Below the pieces are notes generated by a model. It was not told where the DNA came from and searched no databases. It saw nothing but the letters and a program-made list of their open reading frames with translations. 64,000 nt of DNA from Bradyrhizobium sp. (GTDB lineage: Bacteria > Pseudomonadota > Alphaproteobacteria > Rhizobiales > Xanthobacteraceae): the NCBI RefSeq assembly GCF_016213215.1, contig NZ_JACRAW010000056.1:1-64000 (forward strand), written 5' to 3'. The stretch's first letter is position 1, and every line of letters starts with the position of its first letter. Positions 44,812 to 55,411 of the stretch are shown here, piece after piece. A program made the position numbers and the translations under genes.

Positions 44812-45636
44812 ATGAAAATGAGTGACAAGACGGTGTTCATCACCGGATCGACCGACGGCGTCGGCCGCTATGTCGCAGGCCGGCTTGCCGCGGGCGGCGC
44901 CACGGTTCTGATCCACGGCCGGGATCCGGAGCGCGCCAGGGCGCTCATCGACGAGATCACCAGAGCCGGCCACCCGGCGCCGGCGTTCTACCAGGCCGAT
45001 CTCTCCGCGCTTGCCGGCGTGCGCCGGCTTGCCGAAGCAGTCGCGCGGGACCACAAGCGTCTCGACGTCTTCGTCAGCAATGCCGGCATAGGGTCACGCT
45101 CGCTCGGCGCGGATCGACGGACCAGCGCGGACGGACATGAGCTGCGCTTTGCCGTCAATTATCTCGCGGGATTTCTCCTAGCCAATTTGTTGCTGCCTCT
45201 GTTGAAGGAAGCCGCGCCGTCGCGGATCGTCAATGTGGCCTCGCTCGGGCAGCACCCGATCGATTTCGACGACGTGATGATCACCAAGGGCTATAGCGGC
45301 TCGCGCGCCTACGCGCAGAGCAAGCTTGCGCAAATCATGTTCACCATCGATTTCGCCGCCGAGCTGAAGGGAACGGGCGTCACCGTCAATTCCCTGCATC
45401 CGGCAACCTACATGAACACCACCATGGTGCGTGAGGGCGGGATTACTCCGGTGTCGACCGTGGAGCAGGGCGGCGAAGCGATCCTGCACCTCGTCGCCGG
45501 GGACGATGTCGCGGGCAGGAGCGGGCTGTTCTTCAACGGCCTGCACGAGGCCAAAGCCAATCCGCAGGCCTATGACGAGGAGGCGCGCCGACGGCTGCGC
45601 GAGCTGAGCCTCAAGCTGACGGGGCTTTCCCGTTAG
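44812..45636 (+). CDS. Short-chain dehydrogenase/reductase
   Basis: A 274-residue SDR with the retinol dehydrogenase-like arrangement: cofactor loop TGSTDGVGRYVAGRL (about 10-24), NAG site VFVSNAGIG, catalytic Ser in VNVASLGQHP and the Tyr/Lys pair in SGSRAYAQSKLAQIM. After HGRD at the second strand, which often indicates NADP preference, the match is to the long extended SDR group of plant and bacterial RDH-like proteins. The substrate is unknown. The ATG at 44812 follows ACGGAG by eight bases; a second ATG at 44818 is possible. Confidence 0.87.
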   Translation: MKMSDKTVFITGSTDGVGRYVAGRLAAGGATVLIHGRDPERARALIDEITRAGHPAPAFYQADLSALAGVRRLAEAVARDHKRLDVFVSNAGIGSRSLGADRRTSADGHELRFAVNYLAGFLLANLLLPLLKEAAPSRIVNVASLGQHPIDFDDVMITKGYSGSRAYAQSKLAQIMFTIDFAAELKGTGVTVNSLHPATYMNTTMVREGGITPVSTVEQGGEAILHLVAGDDVAGRSGLFFNGLHEAKANPQAYDEEARRRLRELSLKLTGLSR

Positions 45637-45847
45637 CGCGGCGAACATGGTTAGCGGAGCGTTGACGCCAATATCCCGAGGACGCGCCCGTCGCGAGCTC
45701 TTGCCCGCAGCAAAAGCCTTCCCCGCGCGCTTAACCTTTACGGGTCTTTAATGAGGGGCCACGTAGGGTCTGACGGCGCGGTTCGGGCTGGGCTGCGTCA
45801 CCGTCCAGGACGGCCGGTCGTCGGTTGCGTAGGCGTTGGAGTCTCCC

Positions 45848-46621
45848 ATGGATATTATGACGAGCGCTGGGCTCGTGGTCGGCATCGTTGTCATCCTGGC
45901 GATGATGCTGCTGGGCGGCGACCTCGCGATGTTCGTGAGCGATCACGCCATCATCATCATCTTCGGCGGCTCGATTGCGGCCACAATGATCCGCTTCCCC
46001 CTCAGTTCGCTTCTGCACGGCGTTCCGCTCGGCGCCAGATTCGCCTTCACGATGAGCCGCCTGTCGGCGCGCGAACTCGTCGACGAACTCGCCCGCATCG
46101 CGGAAATCTCCCGCAAGCAGGGACCGGTCGGCTTGGAGAAGGTGGAGACCGACGAGCCGTTTCTGGCCAAGGGCATCCGGTTCGTCGCCGACGGATACGA
46201 CCTCGAGTTCATCCGCGACAATCTCGAACGCGACCGCGACAATTTCCTGATGCACCTCGATGAGGGCAGCAAGATTTACCGCGCCGTCGGCGACTGTGCG
46301 CCTGCGTTCGGCATGTGCGGCACCCTGATCGGCATGGTGCAGATGTTCGCCAACATGACCGACCCCTCCAAGCTTGGCCCCTTCATGGCAACCGCGCTGC
46401 TGGCAACGCTTTACGGGGCGCTTGTGGCAAACCTGTTCTGCCTGCCCATCGCCGACAAGCTGCACACCAAGCTGATCGACGAGGAGACCAACCGCACCCT
46501 GATCATCGATGGCATCCTCATGATCCGCGAGTCCAAGAGCCCGACGTTGGTTCGGGAAATGCTGCTCGCATATCTACCGGAAAAGCATCGCCAAGAGGAG
46601 GGCGAGCCTGTGCCGGCCTGA
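45848..46621 (+). CDS. motA: Flagellar motor stator protein MotA/ExbB family
   Basis: A 257-residue inner-membrane protein with four hydrophobic segments (about 7-27, 30-48, 150-170, 180-205). The long cytoplasmic loop (60-145) has the MotA charged motif with DEPFLAKGIRFVADGYDLEFI, and CAPAFGMCGTLIGMVQMFANM plus ALLATLYGALVANLFCLPIA give the paired transmembrane helices with the proton-channel proline. It pairs with MotB, whose gene starts 25 bases further on. MotA/MotB use the ion gradient to turn the flagellum. The pair could also serve a non-flagellar role, as no other flagellar gene is nearby. Confidence 0.85.
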   Translation: MDIMTSAGLVVGIVVILAMMLLGGDLAMFVSDHAIIIIFGGSIAATMIRFPLSSLLHGVPLGARFAFTMSRLSARELVDELARIAEISRKQGPVGLEKVETDEPFLAKGIRFVADGYDLEFIRDNLERDRDNFLMHLDEGSKIYRAVGDCAPAFGMCGTLIGMVQMFANMTDPSKLGPFMATALLATLYGALVANLFCLPIADKLHTKLIDEETNRTLIIDGILMIRESKSPTLVREMLLAYLPEKHRQEEGEPVPA

Positions 46622-46646
46622 TGCTGGTTGAGGGCGGGACCAGATC

Positions 46647-47477
46647 ATGGCGAAGAAAGATCGGGGCGGCGGACATCAAGGTGGGCACGGCTGGTTCGTG
46701 ACTTTCGCCGACCTGATGGGTCTGCTGGTGAGCTTCTTTGTGATGCTCACTGCGTTCTCAACGCAGGACAAGGAAAAGCTCAGGATTGTTGCGGGCTCGA
46801 TGCGGGACGCCTTTGGCGTGCAAACCGAGACCCGCTATTCGGGCGTGATCGAATCGGACGGTCTGCCGACGCGGACCAAGATGAAGAACATCGATCACAT
46901 TTCGCCCGAGGAAGCTTCCAATACGCCGACTCCGGACCAGAAGGAGCGCGAGCGCATTGTTGGCGCCAAGCTGAAGACGGACCGCGAGTTCGCTCTGGCA
47001 TCAGCGTCGCTGCGTCAGGCGCTGCAGGACATGCCGGAACTGACGGAACTGTCAAAGCACATTATGTTCGAGGAGACCAAGCAGGGCCTCAATCTCGAGA
47101 TTGTCGACCAGGACGGCCGGTCGATGTTCCCGGATGGCTCCAAGGTGCCTTACGAGCGTACCCGCCGGCTGATCCAGAAACTCGCCGTTCCGCTGAAGGC
47201 GACGCCGTTGCGCGTATCCATCGTCGGCCACACCGCCGCTGGATTCGTGCCGGCACGAAGTGACTACGACGGCTTTGACCTCTCCTCCGACCGCGCCAAC
47301 GCCGTGCGCCAGATCCTCGAGCGGGAGGGCCTGCCGCCGTCCCATGTCTATGCGGTGTCCGGCAAGTCAGACACGCAGCCGCTGTTTCCGGACGACCCCT
47401 CCCTGGCTGCAAACCGCCGCGTCACCGTCACGCTGATGCGCGAGGATCCGCCGCTGCCGCCCGATCTGAAACCATAA
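46647..47477 (+). CDS. motB: MotB-like stator protein with OmpA peptidoglycan-binding domain
   Basis: A 276-residue partner of MotA. The single membrane span (about 16-36) has the essential channel aspartate in [16 protein letters not shown]; a plug and linker follow, and the OmpA-like domain begins around 145 with [12 protein letters not shown] and ends with [30 protein letters not shown] (key residues: Asp and the Arg-Arg near the end). This domain anchors the stator to peptidoglycan. It is 25 bases after motA, so the pair is co-transcribed. The terminal run PPLPPDLKP is proline-rich. Confidence 0.85.
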   Translation: MAKKDRGGGHQGGHGWFVTFADLMGLLVSFFVMLTAFSTQDKEKLRIVAGSMRDAFGVQTETRYSGVIESDGLPTRTKMKNIDHISPEEASNTPTPDQKERERIVGAKLKTDREFALASASLRQALQDMPELTELSKHIMFEETKQGLNLEIVDQDGRSMFPDGSKVPYERTRRLIQKLAVPLKATPLRVSIVGHTAAGFVPARSDYDGFDLSSDRANAVRQILEREGLPPSHVYAVSGKSDTQPLFPDDPSLAANRRVTVTLMREDPPLPPDLKP

Positions 47478-47629
47478 ATTACCATTATACCACCGCGGCG
47501 ATGGCGGCCGGGGAGTGGCCAGGAGGTCACAGTAACCGCCGACAGGCCTGCTATGGTTCGGTTGACAGGCTCCGGGGAAACGTCAAAAGCGTCCGGATCA
47601 AATCAAGGGACGAAGCGTTTTCAACCTTC

Positions 47630-49528
47630 ATGGCGGCCAGCACCACATCGACCGAAGCCGAGGATGGGTCGGTCACGTCCGGCTTCTGGGCGCTGACGCT
47701 TGGAAGCATCGGCGTCGTTTTCGGCGACATCGGCACCTCGCCGCTGTACGCCTTTCGCGAGGCGGTGGCCAGCGCCACAGAGGGCCAACCTGTCTCGCGC
47801 ATTATCGTGCTCGGGGTCCTCTCGCTGATCCTTTGGGCGCTCCTGATCGTCGTGACCGCCAAGTACGTCCTGCTGTTGCTCCGCGCCGACAACAAGGGGG
47901 AGGGCGGCACGCTCTCGCTCATGGCGCTTGGTCAGCGCGCTCTCGGCCGGCGCAGCATTTTCCTGCTGGCGCTTGGCGTCGTCGGTGCCTCGATGTTCAT
48001 CGGCGATTCCATGATTACGCCGGCGATCTCGGTATTGTCAGCGGTCGAAGGTCTCAAGCTCGCGGCGCCGGCGCTCGAGCACTACGTCGTGCCGCTCACC
48101 GTGTTCATCCTGGTGGTACTGTTCTCGGTCCAGAGCAAGGGGACCGCGCTCGTTGCTTCCGCGTTCGGGCCGGTGATGGTTGTCTGGTTCCTGAGCCTTG
48201 CCGTGATGGGGCTCGTCCATATCAGCGACGATCCTTCCGTGCTGGCCGCGATCAATCCGTATTATGCGATCGAGTTTCTGCTCTCGCACGGGACGATCGG
48301 CCTCGTCACGCTCGGTGCGGTGTTTCTGGCCGTCACGGGGGGCGAGGCGCTCTATGCCGACCTCGGTCACTTCGGCCGCAAGCCGATCCAGTCCGCCTGG
48401 GTGTTCTTTGTCCTGCCCTCGCTGCTGATCAACTATTTCGGGCAGGGCGCATTGGTGCTCGCAGACCCCGCGGCGATCGAGAATTCGTTCTACCGCATGG
48501 TGCCGGACGTCCTGCTGCTGCCGCTGGTCGGGCTTGCCACGGCCGCGACGGTGATCGCGAGCCAAGCCGTGATTACGGGAGCTTACTCGCTGGTTCGCCA
48601 GGCGGTGCAGCTCGGGCTCCTGCCGCGTTTTGAGGTTTGCTACACCTCCGAAACCCACGCGGGGCAGATCTACCTGCCGCGGGTGAACCGGCTACTCCTG
48701 ATCGGCGTGATGCTACTGGTGTTGCTGTTCCGCACCTCCAGCAATCTCGCTTCGGCCTACGGCATCGCCGTTTCGATGACGATGGTCGTCGACGGCATCA
48801 TGGGCTTCGTGGTGATCTGGAAACTGTGGAATTTCCGGGCCGCCACGGCGGCTGCGCTGATCATTCCGTTGGTGGTCGTCGACATGGCCTTTTTCAGCGC
48901 CAATCTCTTGAAGCTGCTCGAGGGCGCCTGGGTACCGCTGTTGTTTGGTGCGGCCATGGCGGTCATCATCTGGACCTGGCGGCGCGGCTCGGCGATCCTG
49001 ATCCTGAAGACACGCAAGACGGAAGTTCCGCTCGAGGATCTGGTTGCGAGCCTGGAAAAGCGTCCGCCGCACGTGGTCAAGGGCACGGCGGTCTTCCTCA
49101 CCAGCGATCCCGCTTTCGTGCCGACGGCGCTCCTGCACAATCTCAAGCACAACAAGGTGCTCCACGAGCACAACGTGATCCTGACCATCGAGACTGCGCA
49201 GACGCCCCGGGTCGATTCCGCCGAGCGGGTTCGGATGGAGCGGATCAGCGAGAAGTTCTCGAAGGTGAAACTGCGCTACGGCTTCATGGAGTCACCCAAC
49301 GTGCCCAAGGCGCTTGCCATCGCGCGCAAGCTGGGCTGGCAGTTCGACATCATGTCGACGTCGTTCTTCGTGTCCCGACGTTCGCTCAAGCCGTCCTCGC
49401 AGTCCGGAATGCCGCTTTGGCAGGACCACTTGTTCATCGCGCTGACCCGGTCCGCCAATGATGCGACCGACTACTTCCAGATTCCGACGGGCCGGGTGGT
49501 TGAAGTCGGAACCCAAGTCATCATTTGA
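47630..49528 (+). CDS. kup: Kup/Trk-type potassium uptake protein (copy 1)
   Basis: A 632-residue potassium:proton symporter of the Kup/HAK/KT family. [21 protein letters not shown] (first part quoted) is the family hallmark near residue 22; [36 protein letters not shown] and [21 protein letters not shown] follow. About twelve membrane segments precede a cytoplasmic C-terminal region (about 450-632). The family imports potassium at low pH and osmolarity. The ATG at 47630 was chosen because it begins the conserved core; ribosome binding is weak. It is 135 bp from a second kup gene. Confidence 0.92.
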   Translation: MAASTTSTEAEDGSVTSGFWALTLGSIGVVFGDIGTSPLYAFREAVASATEGQPVSRIIVLGVLSLILWALLIVVTAKYVLLLLRADNKGEGGTLSLMALGQRALGRRSIFLLALGVVGASMFIGDSMITPAISVLSAVEGLKLAAPALEHYVVPLTVFILVVLFSVQSKGTALVASAFGPVMVVWFLSLAVMGLVHISDDPSVLAAINPYYAIEFLLSHGTIGLVTLGAVFLAVTGGEALYADLGHFGRKPIQSAWVFFVLPSLLINYFGQGALVLADPAAIENSFYRMVPDVLLLPLVGLATAATVIASQAVITGAYSLVRQAVQLGLLPRFEVCYTSETHAGQIYLPRVNRLLLIGVMLLVLLFRTSSNLASAYGIAVSMTMVVDGIMGFVVIWKLWNFRAATAAALIIPLVVVDMAFFSANLLKLLEGAWVPLLFGAAMAVIIWTWRRGSAILILKTRKTEVPLEDLVASLEKRPPHVVKGTAVFLTSDPAFVPTALLHNLKHNKVLHEHNVILTIETAQTPRVDSAERVRMERISEKFSKVKLRYGFMESPNVPKALAIARKLGWQFDIMSTSFFVSRRSLKPSSQSGMPLWQDHLFIALTRSANDATDYFQIPTGRVVEVGTQVII

Positions 49529-49663
49529 AAACCGTTCTCGTCCAGGTATGCATTTTTGCATGGCTTGGCCCCGCAATTGTGCTATGCCATGCGCTCGGCG
49601 CGGGACTATAAGCCGCCGCCTTCGCGATACTGCCAGAAGCATTCGAGGCCTGCGAGCTTCCCC

Positions 49664-51595
49664 ATGACCAGTGAACTAGCAGCTCCCGCCCCGGAGACGG
49701 TGGTGGCGAACGGGCATGGCAATGCCCACTCCACCGCCAGCTTCAGCGCGCTGACGCTCGGCAGCATCGGCGTCGTCTATGGCGACATCGGTACCAGCCC
49801 CCTTTATGCCCTGCGCGAAGCCGTGGTGGCGGCGGGCGGCGGCTCGGACGGCGCCGCAACCGTGCAGGCGGTCATGGGGGTGCTCTCGCTGATCCTTTGG
49901 GCACTCATCATCGTGGTGACTCTGAAATACGTCGTGATCCTGCTCCGCGCCGACAACCACGGCGAGGGCGGAACGCTCGCCCTGATGGCGCTGGCGCAGA
50001 AGGCGGTCACCAAGGGCGGCGCCGCGATCGTCTTGCTCGGTATCATCAGCGGCGCGCTGTTCTACGGCGATGCGGTGCTCACGCCGGCGCTCTCCGTGCT
50101 CTCCGCGATCGAAGGTCTCAAGCTCGTCACCGTGACCTTCGAACCCTATGTCGTGCCGCTGACGGTCGTGATCCTGGTCGCGCTGTTTGCTGTCCAGTCG
50201 CGCGGCACCGCGCGCGTGGCGACCTTCTTCGGACCGATCATGTGCATCTGGTTCGTCGTCCTCGCGGTTGCGGCAATCGAGCCGATCATGAAGCAGCCGC
50301 AAGTCCTGCTGGCGTTCAATCCGCTGTACGCGGTGTCGTTCATGATCCATCACGGCATGATTGGCTTCGTCACGCTCGGTGCGGTGTTTCTCGCGGTCAC
50401 CGGGGCGGAGGCGCTCTATGCCGACCTGGGTCATTTCGGCAAGCGACCGATCCAGGTGGCCTGGCTATTCATCGTGCTGCCCTCGCTCGCGATCAATTAC
50501 CTGGGGCAGGGGGCGCTCGTCATCGCCAATCCGGCCGCGATCGAGAATCCCTTCTTCATGTTGTTTCCCCAGGGCTGGATGCTGATCGCCATGGTGGTGC
50601 TCGCCACGATGGCGACCGTGATCGCGAGCCAGGCAGTCATCACTGGCGCCTACTCGCTGACGCGGCAGGCGATTCAGCTCGGATTGCTGCCGCGATTTGA
50701 AATTCGTCATACGTCGGAAGCCCATTCCGGCCAGATCTTCATGCCGCGGATCAACCTGCTGCTGCTGATCGCGGTGATGCTGCTGGTGCTCATGTTCCGC
50801 TCCTCGAGCGCGCTGGCGTCCGCCTACGGCATCTCGGTGACCGGGACCATGGTGGTCACGGCCATGATGGGCTTCGTGGTGATCTGGAAGGTGTGGAACT
50901 GGTCGGCGGTCGCGGCTGCCGCGCTGATCGCGCCGTTCCTTTTCCTCGACCTGACCTTCCTCGCCGCCAACCTGCTCAAGGTCTGGGAAGGCGGCTGGGT
51001 GCCGCTCGCGCTCGGCGCTGTCATGATCATCCTGATGTACACGTGGCGCCGCGGCAGCCGCCTTTTGTTCGAGAAATCGCGCAAGCTGGAGTTTCCGCTC
51101 TCCGACCTGGTCGACATGCTCGAGAAGCGGCCGCCGCAGCGGGTGCCCGGTACCGCTGTCTTCCTGACCAGCGATCCGGTCAGCGCGCCGACGGCGCTCA
51201 TGCACAGCTTGAAGCACTACAAGGTACTGCATGAGAAGAATGTCATTCTCACCATCGAGACCGCGCCGACGCCGCGGATGGATCCGGCCGACCGGGTCAA
51301 GCTCGAGCAGATCAGCCCGACCTTCTCCAAGGTGACGCTGCGCTTCGGCTTCATGGAATCGCCGAACGTGCCTCGGGCGCTGGCGATCGCCCGCAAGCTG
51401 GGCTGGCAGTTCGATATCATGTCGACCTCGTTCTTCCTGTCCCGGCGCGCGCTGAAGCCGGCGGCCCATTCCGGCATGCCGCGGTGGCAGGACCGGCTGT
51501 TCATCGCCATGAGCCGTTCGGCCAATGACGCCACCGACTATTTCCAGATCCCCAGCGGCCGGGTGGTCGAGGTCGGGACGCAGGTTGCGATCTAG
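49664..51595 (+). CDS. kup: Kup/Trk-type potassium uptake protein (copy 2)
   Basis: A 643-residue paralogue of the preceding gene with the same motifs: [21 protein letters not shown] near residue 33, [37 protein letters not shown] and [21 protein letters not shown]. The cytoplasmic tail keeps the phrase [27 protein letters not shown] and [14 protein letters not shown] at matching positions. The two proteins are alike along the entire length, so they arose by duplication; they may differ in ion affinity or expression. The ATG at 49664 was chosen from the family alignment. It is followed by a rhodanese gene after about 110 bp. Confidence 0.92.
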   Translation: MTSELAAPAPETVVANGHGNAHSTASFSALTLGSIGVVYGDIGTSPLYALREAVVAAGGGSDGAATVQAVMGVLSLILWALIIVVTLKYVVILLRADNHGEGGTLALMALAQKAVTKGGAAIVLLGIISGALFYGDAVLTPALSVLSAIEGLKLVTVTFEPYVVPLTVVILVALFAVQSRGTARVATFFGPIMCIWFVVLAVAAIEPIMKQPQVLLAFNPLYAVSFMIHHGMIGFVTLGAVFLAVTGAEALYADLGHFGKRPIQVAWLFIVLPSLAINYLGQGALVIANPAAIENPFFMLFPQGWMLIAMVVLATMATVIASQAVITGAYSLTRQAIQLGLLPRFEIRHTSEAHSGQIFMPRINLLLLIAVMLLVLMFRSSSALASAYGISVTGTMVVTAMMGFVVIWKVWNWSAVAAAALIAPFLFLDLTFLAANLLKVWEGGWVPLALGAVMIILMYTWRRGSRLLFEKSRKLEFPLSDLVDMLEKRPPQRVPGTAVFLTSDPVSAPTALMHSLKHYKVLHEKNVILTIETAPTPRMDPADRVKLEQISPTFSKVTLRFGFMESPNVPRALAIARKLGWQFDIMSTSFFLSRRALKPAAHSGMPRWQDRLFIAMSRSANDATDYFQIPSGRVVEVGTQVAI

Positions 51596-51707
51596 GTTAA
51601 GGGCGCATTTCAAGCCTTTGTAGCGCTTGATTTTCGCCGGCCGAGGCGCGAGTTTGCCGCCGCCGGGGGTTGGCTGGGCTCAACGTGAAGTTCGGTTGGA
51701 GGTATGC

Positions 51708-52034
51708 GTGACTAATCAGGTGCAGGATCTGACACCACAGGAGGTATCGAACGGCATCGCGGAGGGCCGCTATCTGCTCGTCGATGTGCGGGAACCGAAC
51801 GAGGTTGCCGCCGAGGCCTACCCTGACGGCGTCGTCGTGCCGCTCTCGAGCTTCGACCCCAAATCGATCCCCGATCCGCAAGGCAGGCAGGTCGTCTTTG
51901 CCTGCCGCTCCGGAAAACGGTCGGTGACCGCGTCCCTTGCCGCCCAGGCCGCGGGCCTGCCCTATGACAAGCATCTCGCCGGCGGCATCCTCGGCTGGAA
52001 GGCTGCAGGATTACCGACCAGGACGGGCGGCTGA
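51708..52034 (+). CDS. Single-domain rhodanese-like sulfurtransferase
   Basis: A 108-residue single rhodanese domain: LTPQEVSNGIAEGRYLLVDVREPNE at the start, VVPLSSFDPKSIPD in the middle, and an intact active-site loop VVFACRSGKRSVTAS with catalytic Cys about residue 67. It probably transfers sulfur from a donor to an acceptor such as a thiol. The GTG at 51708 follows TTGGAGG, which favours this start over an upstream ATG. The next gene, an aminotransferase, starts eight bases after the stop, so they are probably co-transcribed. Confidence 0.85.
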   Translation: MTNQVQDLTPQEVSNGIAEGRYLLVDVREPNEVAAEAYPDGVVVPLSSFDPKSIPDPQGRQVVFACRSGKRSVTASLAAQAAGLPYDKHLAGGILGWKAAGLPTRTGG

Positions 52035-52042
52035 GACCTCCC

Positions 52043-53212
52043 ATGACCTCCATGAACAAGGTCTTCGCGGACCTTCCCGTCACGATATTCGAGGCGATGT
52101 CGCAGCTCGCGCGCGACAACAATGCCATCAATCTCGGCCAGGGGTTCCCCGACGATCCGGGGCCGGAGGACATTCGGCGAGCCGCCGCCGATGCCGTGGT
52201 CAACGGCTACAACCAGTATCCGTCGATGATGGGGATCCCCGAACTGCGTCAGGCGATCGCCGCCCACTACAAGCACTGGCACAAGCTCACGCTCGATCCG
52301 ATGACCGAGGTGATGGTGACCTCGGGGGGGACGGAAGCGCTTACCTCGGCAATATTGGCCGTGGTGGAGCCCGGCGACGAGGTGGTGGTCTTCCAGCCGG
52401 TTTATGACTCCTACCTGCCGATCATCCGCCAGGCGGGGGGCATTCCGCGCCTGTTGCGGCTGGAGCCGCCGGACTGGCGTCTGTCGGAAGAGATGCTGAA
52501 GAGCGTCTTCAACCGCAAGACCAAGGCGGTGCTGTTCAACAACCCGCTCAACCCGGCCGCGGTGGTCTATCCGCGCGAGGACCTCGAGCTGCTCGCCCGC
52601 TTCTGCCAGGAGTTCGACACCATCGCGATCTGCGACGAGGTCTGGGAGCACGTGATCTTCGACGGGCGCGAGCATATCCCGCTGATCACGATCCCGGGCA
52701 TGCGCGACCGCACTGTCAAGGTCGGCTCGGCGGGCAAGATCTTCTCGCTGACGGGGTGGAAGATCGGCTTCGTGTGCGCCGCGCCGCCGCTGCTCCGCGT
52801 CGCCGCCAAGGTGCACCAGTTCCTCACCTTCACCACCGCGCCGAACCTGCAGGCGGCGGTCGCCTACGGCCTTGCAAAGTCCGACGATTATTTCCTCGAC
52901 ATGCGCAGGACGCTGGCGCGCAGCCGCGACCGGCTGACGGCCGGGCTGGAGAGCATCGGCTTTCCGGTCCTGAAATCGCAAGGCACCTATTTCCTCACCG
53001 TCGATCTTTCACCGCTCGGCCTCAACGAGACCGACGAGGCCTTCTGCCGGCGTATCGTCACCGACTACAAGGTCGCCGCCATCCCGGTGTCCGCCTTCTA
53101 TGAAAAGGACCCGGTGACATCGGTGGTGCGTTTCTGTTTTGCCAAGAAGGATGAGACCATCGACACGGCGCTCGAGCGCCTGTCGGACGCGGTGCACCGG
53201 CGGAAGAGGTAA
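52043..53212 (+). CDS. Class I/II PLP-dependent aminotransferase (kynurenine/methionine aminotransferase-like)
   Basis: A 389-residue fold-type I aminotransferase. INLGQGFPDDPGPED is the kynurenine aminotransferase-like N-terminal phrase; GGTEALTSAILA surrounds the PLP phosphate site, NNPLNPAAVVYPRED the cofactor region, AICDEVWEHVIFDG the pyridine-N aspartate, and VGSAGKIFSLTGWKIGF carries the Schiff-base lysine. The substrate is an amino acid and an alpha-keto acid; aspartate, aromatic and methionine-oxo-acid roles are all possible. It lies in a run with a rhodanese and a polyamine-type binding protein, which does not decide between them. Confidence 0.88.
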   Translation: MTSMNKVFADLPVTIFEAMSQLARDNNAINLGQGFPDDPGPEDIRRAAADAVVNGYNQYPSMMGIPELRQAIAAHYKHWHKLTLDPMTEVMVTSGGTEALTSAILAVVEPGDEVVVFQPVYDSYLPIIRQAGGIPRLLRLEPPDWRLSEEMLKSVFNRKTKAVLFNNPLNPAAVVYPREDLELLARFCQEFDTIAICDEVWEHVIFDGREHIPLITIPGMRDRTVKVGSAGKIFSLTGWKIGFVCAAPPLLRVAAKVHQFLTFTTAPNLQAAVAYGLAKSDDYFLDMRRTLARSRDRLTAGLESIGFPVLKSQGTYFLTVDLSPLGLNETDEAFCRRIVTDYKVAAIPVSAFYEKDPVTSVVRFCFAKKDETIDTALERLSDAVHRRKR

Positions 53213-53215
53213 GGC

Positions 53216-54328
53216 ATGACGCGCGACCGGATCTGCTCCCTCCGTTTCGCCGCACTAATTGCCGGAGCCGTGGCCCTTCTTGATTCACAGGCGGCGGCCG
53301 GGGAGCGCACCGTCAACTTCTACAACTGGTCCAACTATATGGCGCCGGATGTCCTGGAGAATTTCACCAGGGAGACCGGCATCAAGGTGGTCTACGACAC
53401 CTTCGACGCCAACGAGACGCTCGAAACGCGCCTGATGGCGGGAAAGTCCGGCTACGACGTCGTCGTTCCCACGGCCTATTTCCTGCAGCGGCAGATCAAA
53501 GCCAACATCTTCCAGAAGCTCGACAAGTCGAAGCTGCCCAACCTGGCCAACGCCTGGCCGGTGGTGACGCAACGCCTCGGCACCTACGATGCCGGCAACG
53601 CCTACGCCGTCAACTACATGTGGGGCACGACCGGGATCGGCTACAATGTGAAGAAGGCAAAGGAGATCCTCGGCCCCGACGCCGCCATCGACAGCTGGGA
53701 CGTCGTGTTCAAGCCGGAGAACCTCTCAAGGCTCAAGGATTGCGGCGTCCACATGCTGGATTCGGCCGATGATATCTTCCCGGCGGCGCTCAACTATCTC
53801 GGGCTCGACCCGAACTCGACCAGGCAGGCGGACCTTGAGAAGGCGGCGGATGCCGTCGCGAAGGTGCGGCCCTATGTGCGCAAGTTTCACTCCTCCGAGT
53901 ACCTGAGCGCGCTGGCCACGGGGGAGATCTGCTTCGTGGTCGGCTGGTCCGGCGACATCATGCAGGCAAGGAGCCGCGCCGCCGAAGCCAGGACCGGCAT
54001 CGAGATCGGCTACGCCATCCCGAAGGAGGGCGCGCAGATGTTCTTCGACAATCTCGCGATTCCGGCCGATGCGAAGAACGTCACCGAAGCCTACGAGCTG
54101 ATCAACTATCTCTATCGCCCGGACGTGGCGGCGAAGAATTCCAACTTCCTGTCCTATGCCAACGGCAACCTCGCCAGCCAGAAGCTGATCGACCCGAAGA
54201 TCCTGAACGACAGGAACATCTATCCGGATGATGCGACGCTCTCGAAGCTGTTCGTGATCACGGCGCGCGATCCCGCCACCCAGCGCATCATCAACCGGCT
54301 CTGGACCAGGGTGAAGACGGGGAGGTAG
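53216..54328 (+). CDS. Periplasmic spermidine/putrescine-type solute-binding protein
   Basis: A 370-residue periplasmic receptor of the PotD/PotF type: signal peptide (hydrophobic 10-26, cleavage near AAAGE), then VNFYNWSNYMAPDVLENFTRETG, the polyamine-binding start motif, YDTFDANETLETRLMAGKSGYDVVVPTAY, and YAVNYMWGTTGIGYN. Residues such as the ligand-binding W/D/E in the family are in LDSADDIFPAALNYLG and CFVVGWSGDI. It starts three bases after the aminotransferase stop. No matching permease or ATPase is in the window, so it is an orphan receptor or serves a distant transporter. Confidence 0.88.
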   Translation: MTRDRICSLRFAALIAGAVALLDSQAAAGERTVNFYNWSNYMAPDVLENFTRETGIKVVYDTFDANETLETRLMAGKSGYDVVVPTAYFLQRQIKANIFQKLDKSKLPNLANAWPVVTQRLGTYDAGNAYAVNYMWGTTGIGYNVKKAKEILGPDAAIDSWDVVFKPENLSRLKDCGVHMLDSADDIFPAALNYLGLDPNSTRQADLEKAADAVAKVRPYVRKFHSSEYLSALATGEICFVVGWSGDIMQARSRAAEARTGIEIGYAIPKEGAQMFFDNLAIPADAKNVTEAYELINYLYRPDVAAKNSNFLSYANGNLASQKLIDPKILNDRNIYPDDATLSKLFVITARDPATQRIINRLWTRVKTGR

Positions 54329-54359
54329 CCGCCTGAAGGTCCTGCTTATTCTCACTCTT

Positions 54360-54450
54360 CGTCATGCCCGGGCTTGACCCGGGCATCCGCGTCCTTGGTA
54401 CCGTTTGAGAGGAAAGGCGTGGATGGCCGGTTCAAGCCCGGCCATGATGG
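54360..54450. repeat. Palindromic repeat, CGTCATGCCCGGG family
   Basis: A 91-bp element that opens with CGTCATGCCCGGGCTTGACC and closes with GCCGGTTCAAGCCCGGCCAT. The first 23 bases alone form a hairpin, ATGCCCGGG-CTTGA-CCCGGGCAT. It is a frequent intergenic repeat type in relatives. It lies between convergent genes, the binding protein and the lipid A acyltransferase. Confidence 0.82.
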
Positions 54451-54469
54451 GCAGGAGTTAACGCTCGTA

Positions 54470-55402
54470 CTACCGCCACCTTCGATGCAGCCAGAGCCAC
54501 TGCTCGGGGTGCTCGCGGACCCAGCCTTCGACCACGGAGGTGACGGCCTGCATGGTGCCCTGGATGTCGATCTTGCCCGAGGCGTCGCGCGCCGGGGTGA
54601 CCTCTTCGGACAGTTCGGCGCGGAAGCGATGGTCGGGCAGGCGGATGATGCGCACGCCGTGAACTGGACATTCGACCTGCCGCAACAGGCGCGCCAGCGT
54701 CGGATTGGCGCGGGTCTTGCGGCCGAAGAAGGTGACCTCGACGCCGCTGGCCAGATACTGGTCGACCAGCATGGCGACGTGCTGGCCTTTTTGCAGCGCC
54801 TCGCCGAGCCGCAAGGGTGCGTCGCGGCCGGCGGGGATCAATGTCCCCATCTTCACCTTGCGCATGTCCTGGATGATCCGGTCCGCGGCGGCGATGTTGG
54901 GGCGCCGATACAGGATCGCGGCGTCAAGCCCGTGGGCGACCGCCGCCAGCGCCGGCAGCTCCCAATTGGCAAGATGGGACGCGAAGATCAGGGCCGGCCG
55001 GTTGTCGAGCCTGAGCTGGGCGAACAGCTCATGCGTGCGCGGCGGAATCTCGATGCGGCTCAATTCGGGATGGGCGGGATCGTGCTCCCAGATGTGATCG
55101 AGGTGGGCGAACTCGGCGCCAACCCGTCCGAGGTTGTCCCAGACCCCGGCAAGGATCCTTTCGATTTCCTCCGGCGACTTTTCCGGAAAGGCGGCCTTGA
55201 GGTTGTCGCGGCCTATCCTGTCTTCGCGGAGCAGGGGACCGATGCGTTGCGCGGTGCGCGCGAATAGGTCCGCGGTCTTGATCGGATCAAAACGGCGCGC
55301 GGTGTGCAGCATGCCGATCGTCAGCGCGCCGACCACGGCTCCGCCAACGGATTTTGCGGCCTCGCGGGCGCGGGCCATGGTCCGGACCAGCAGGGAACGC
55401 AT
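54470..55402 (-). CDS. lpxXL: Lipid A acyltransferase (LpxL/HtrB family), likely LpxXL
   Basis: A 310-residue lysophospholipid acyltransferase. One hydrophobic segment near the N-terminus (about 19-32) anchors it; the catalytic HX4E motif is ASHLANWELP (His143, Glu148). PEKSPEEIERILAGVWDNLGR is the LpxL family opening. It is the last gene of a cluster with an acyl carrier protein, two ketosynthase-like genes and a dehydratase, the arrangement known in rhizobia for attaching a very-long-chain hydroxylated fatty acid to lipid A; the symbol follows from that context. It starts ten bases after the upstream gene's stop on the same strand. Confidence 0.88.
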   Translation of the reverse strand: MRSLLVRTMARAREAAKSVGGAVVGALTIGMLHTARRFDPIKTADLFARTAQRIGPLLREDRIGRDNLKAAFPEKSPEEIERILAGVWDNLGRVGAEFAHLDHIWEHDPAHPELSRIEIPPRTHELFAQLRLDNRPALIFASHLANWELPALAAVAHGLDAAILYRRPNIAAADRIIQDMRKVKMGTLIPAGRDAPLRLGEALQKGQHVAMLVDQYLASGVEVTFFGRKTRANPTLARLLRQVECPVHGVRIIRLPDHRFRAELSEEVTPARDASGKIDIQGTMQAVTSVVEGWVREHPEQWLWLHRRWR

Positions 55403-55411
55403 CCTTATCGG

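Noticed and set aside
55277..55289. TTGATCGGATCAA, similar to a FixK/FNR box
   Set aside because: The spacing is five instead of six bases, and it lies inside the lpxXL coding sequence.
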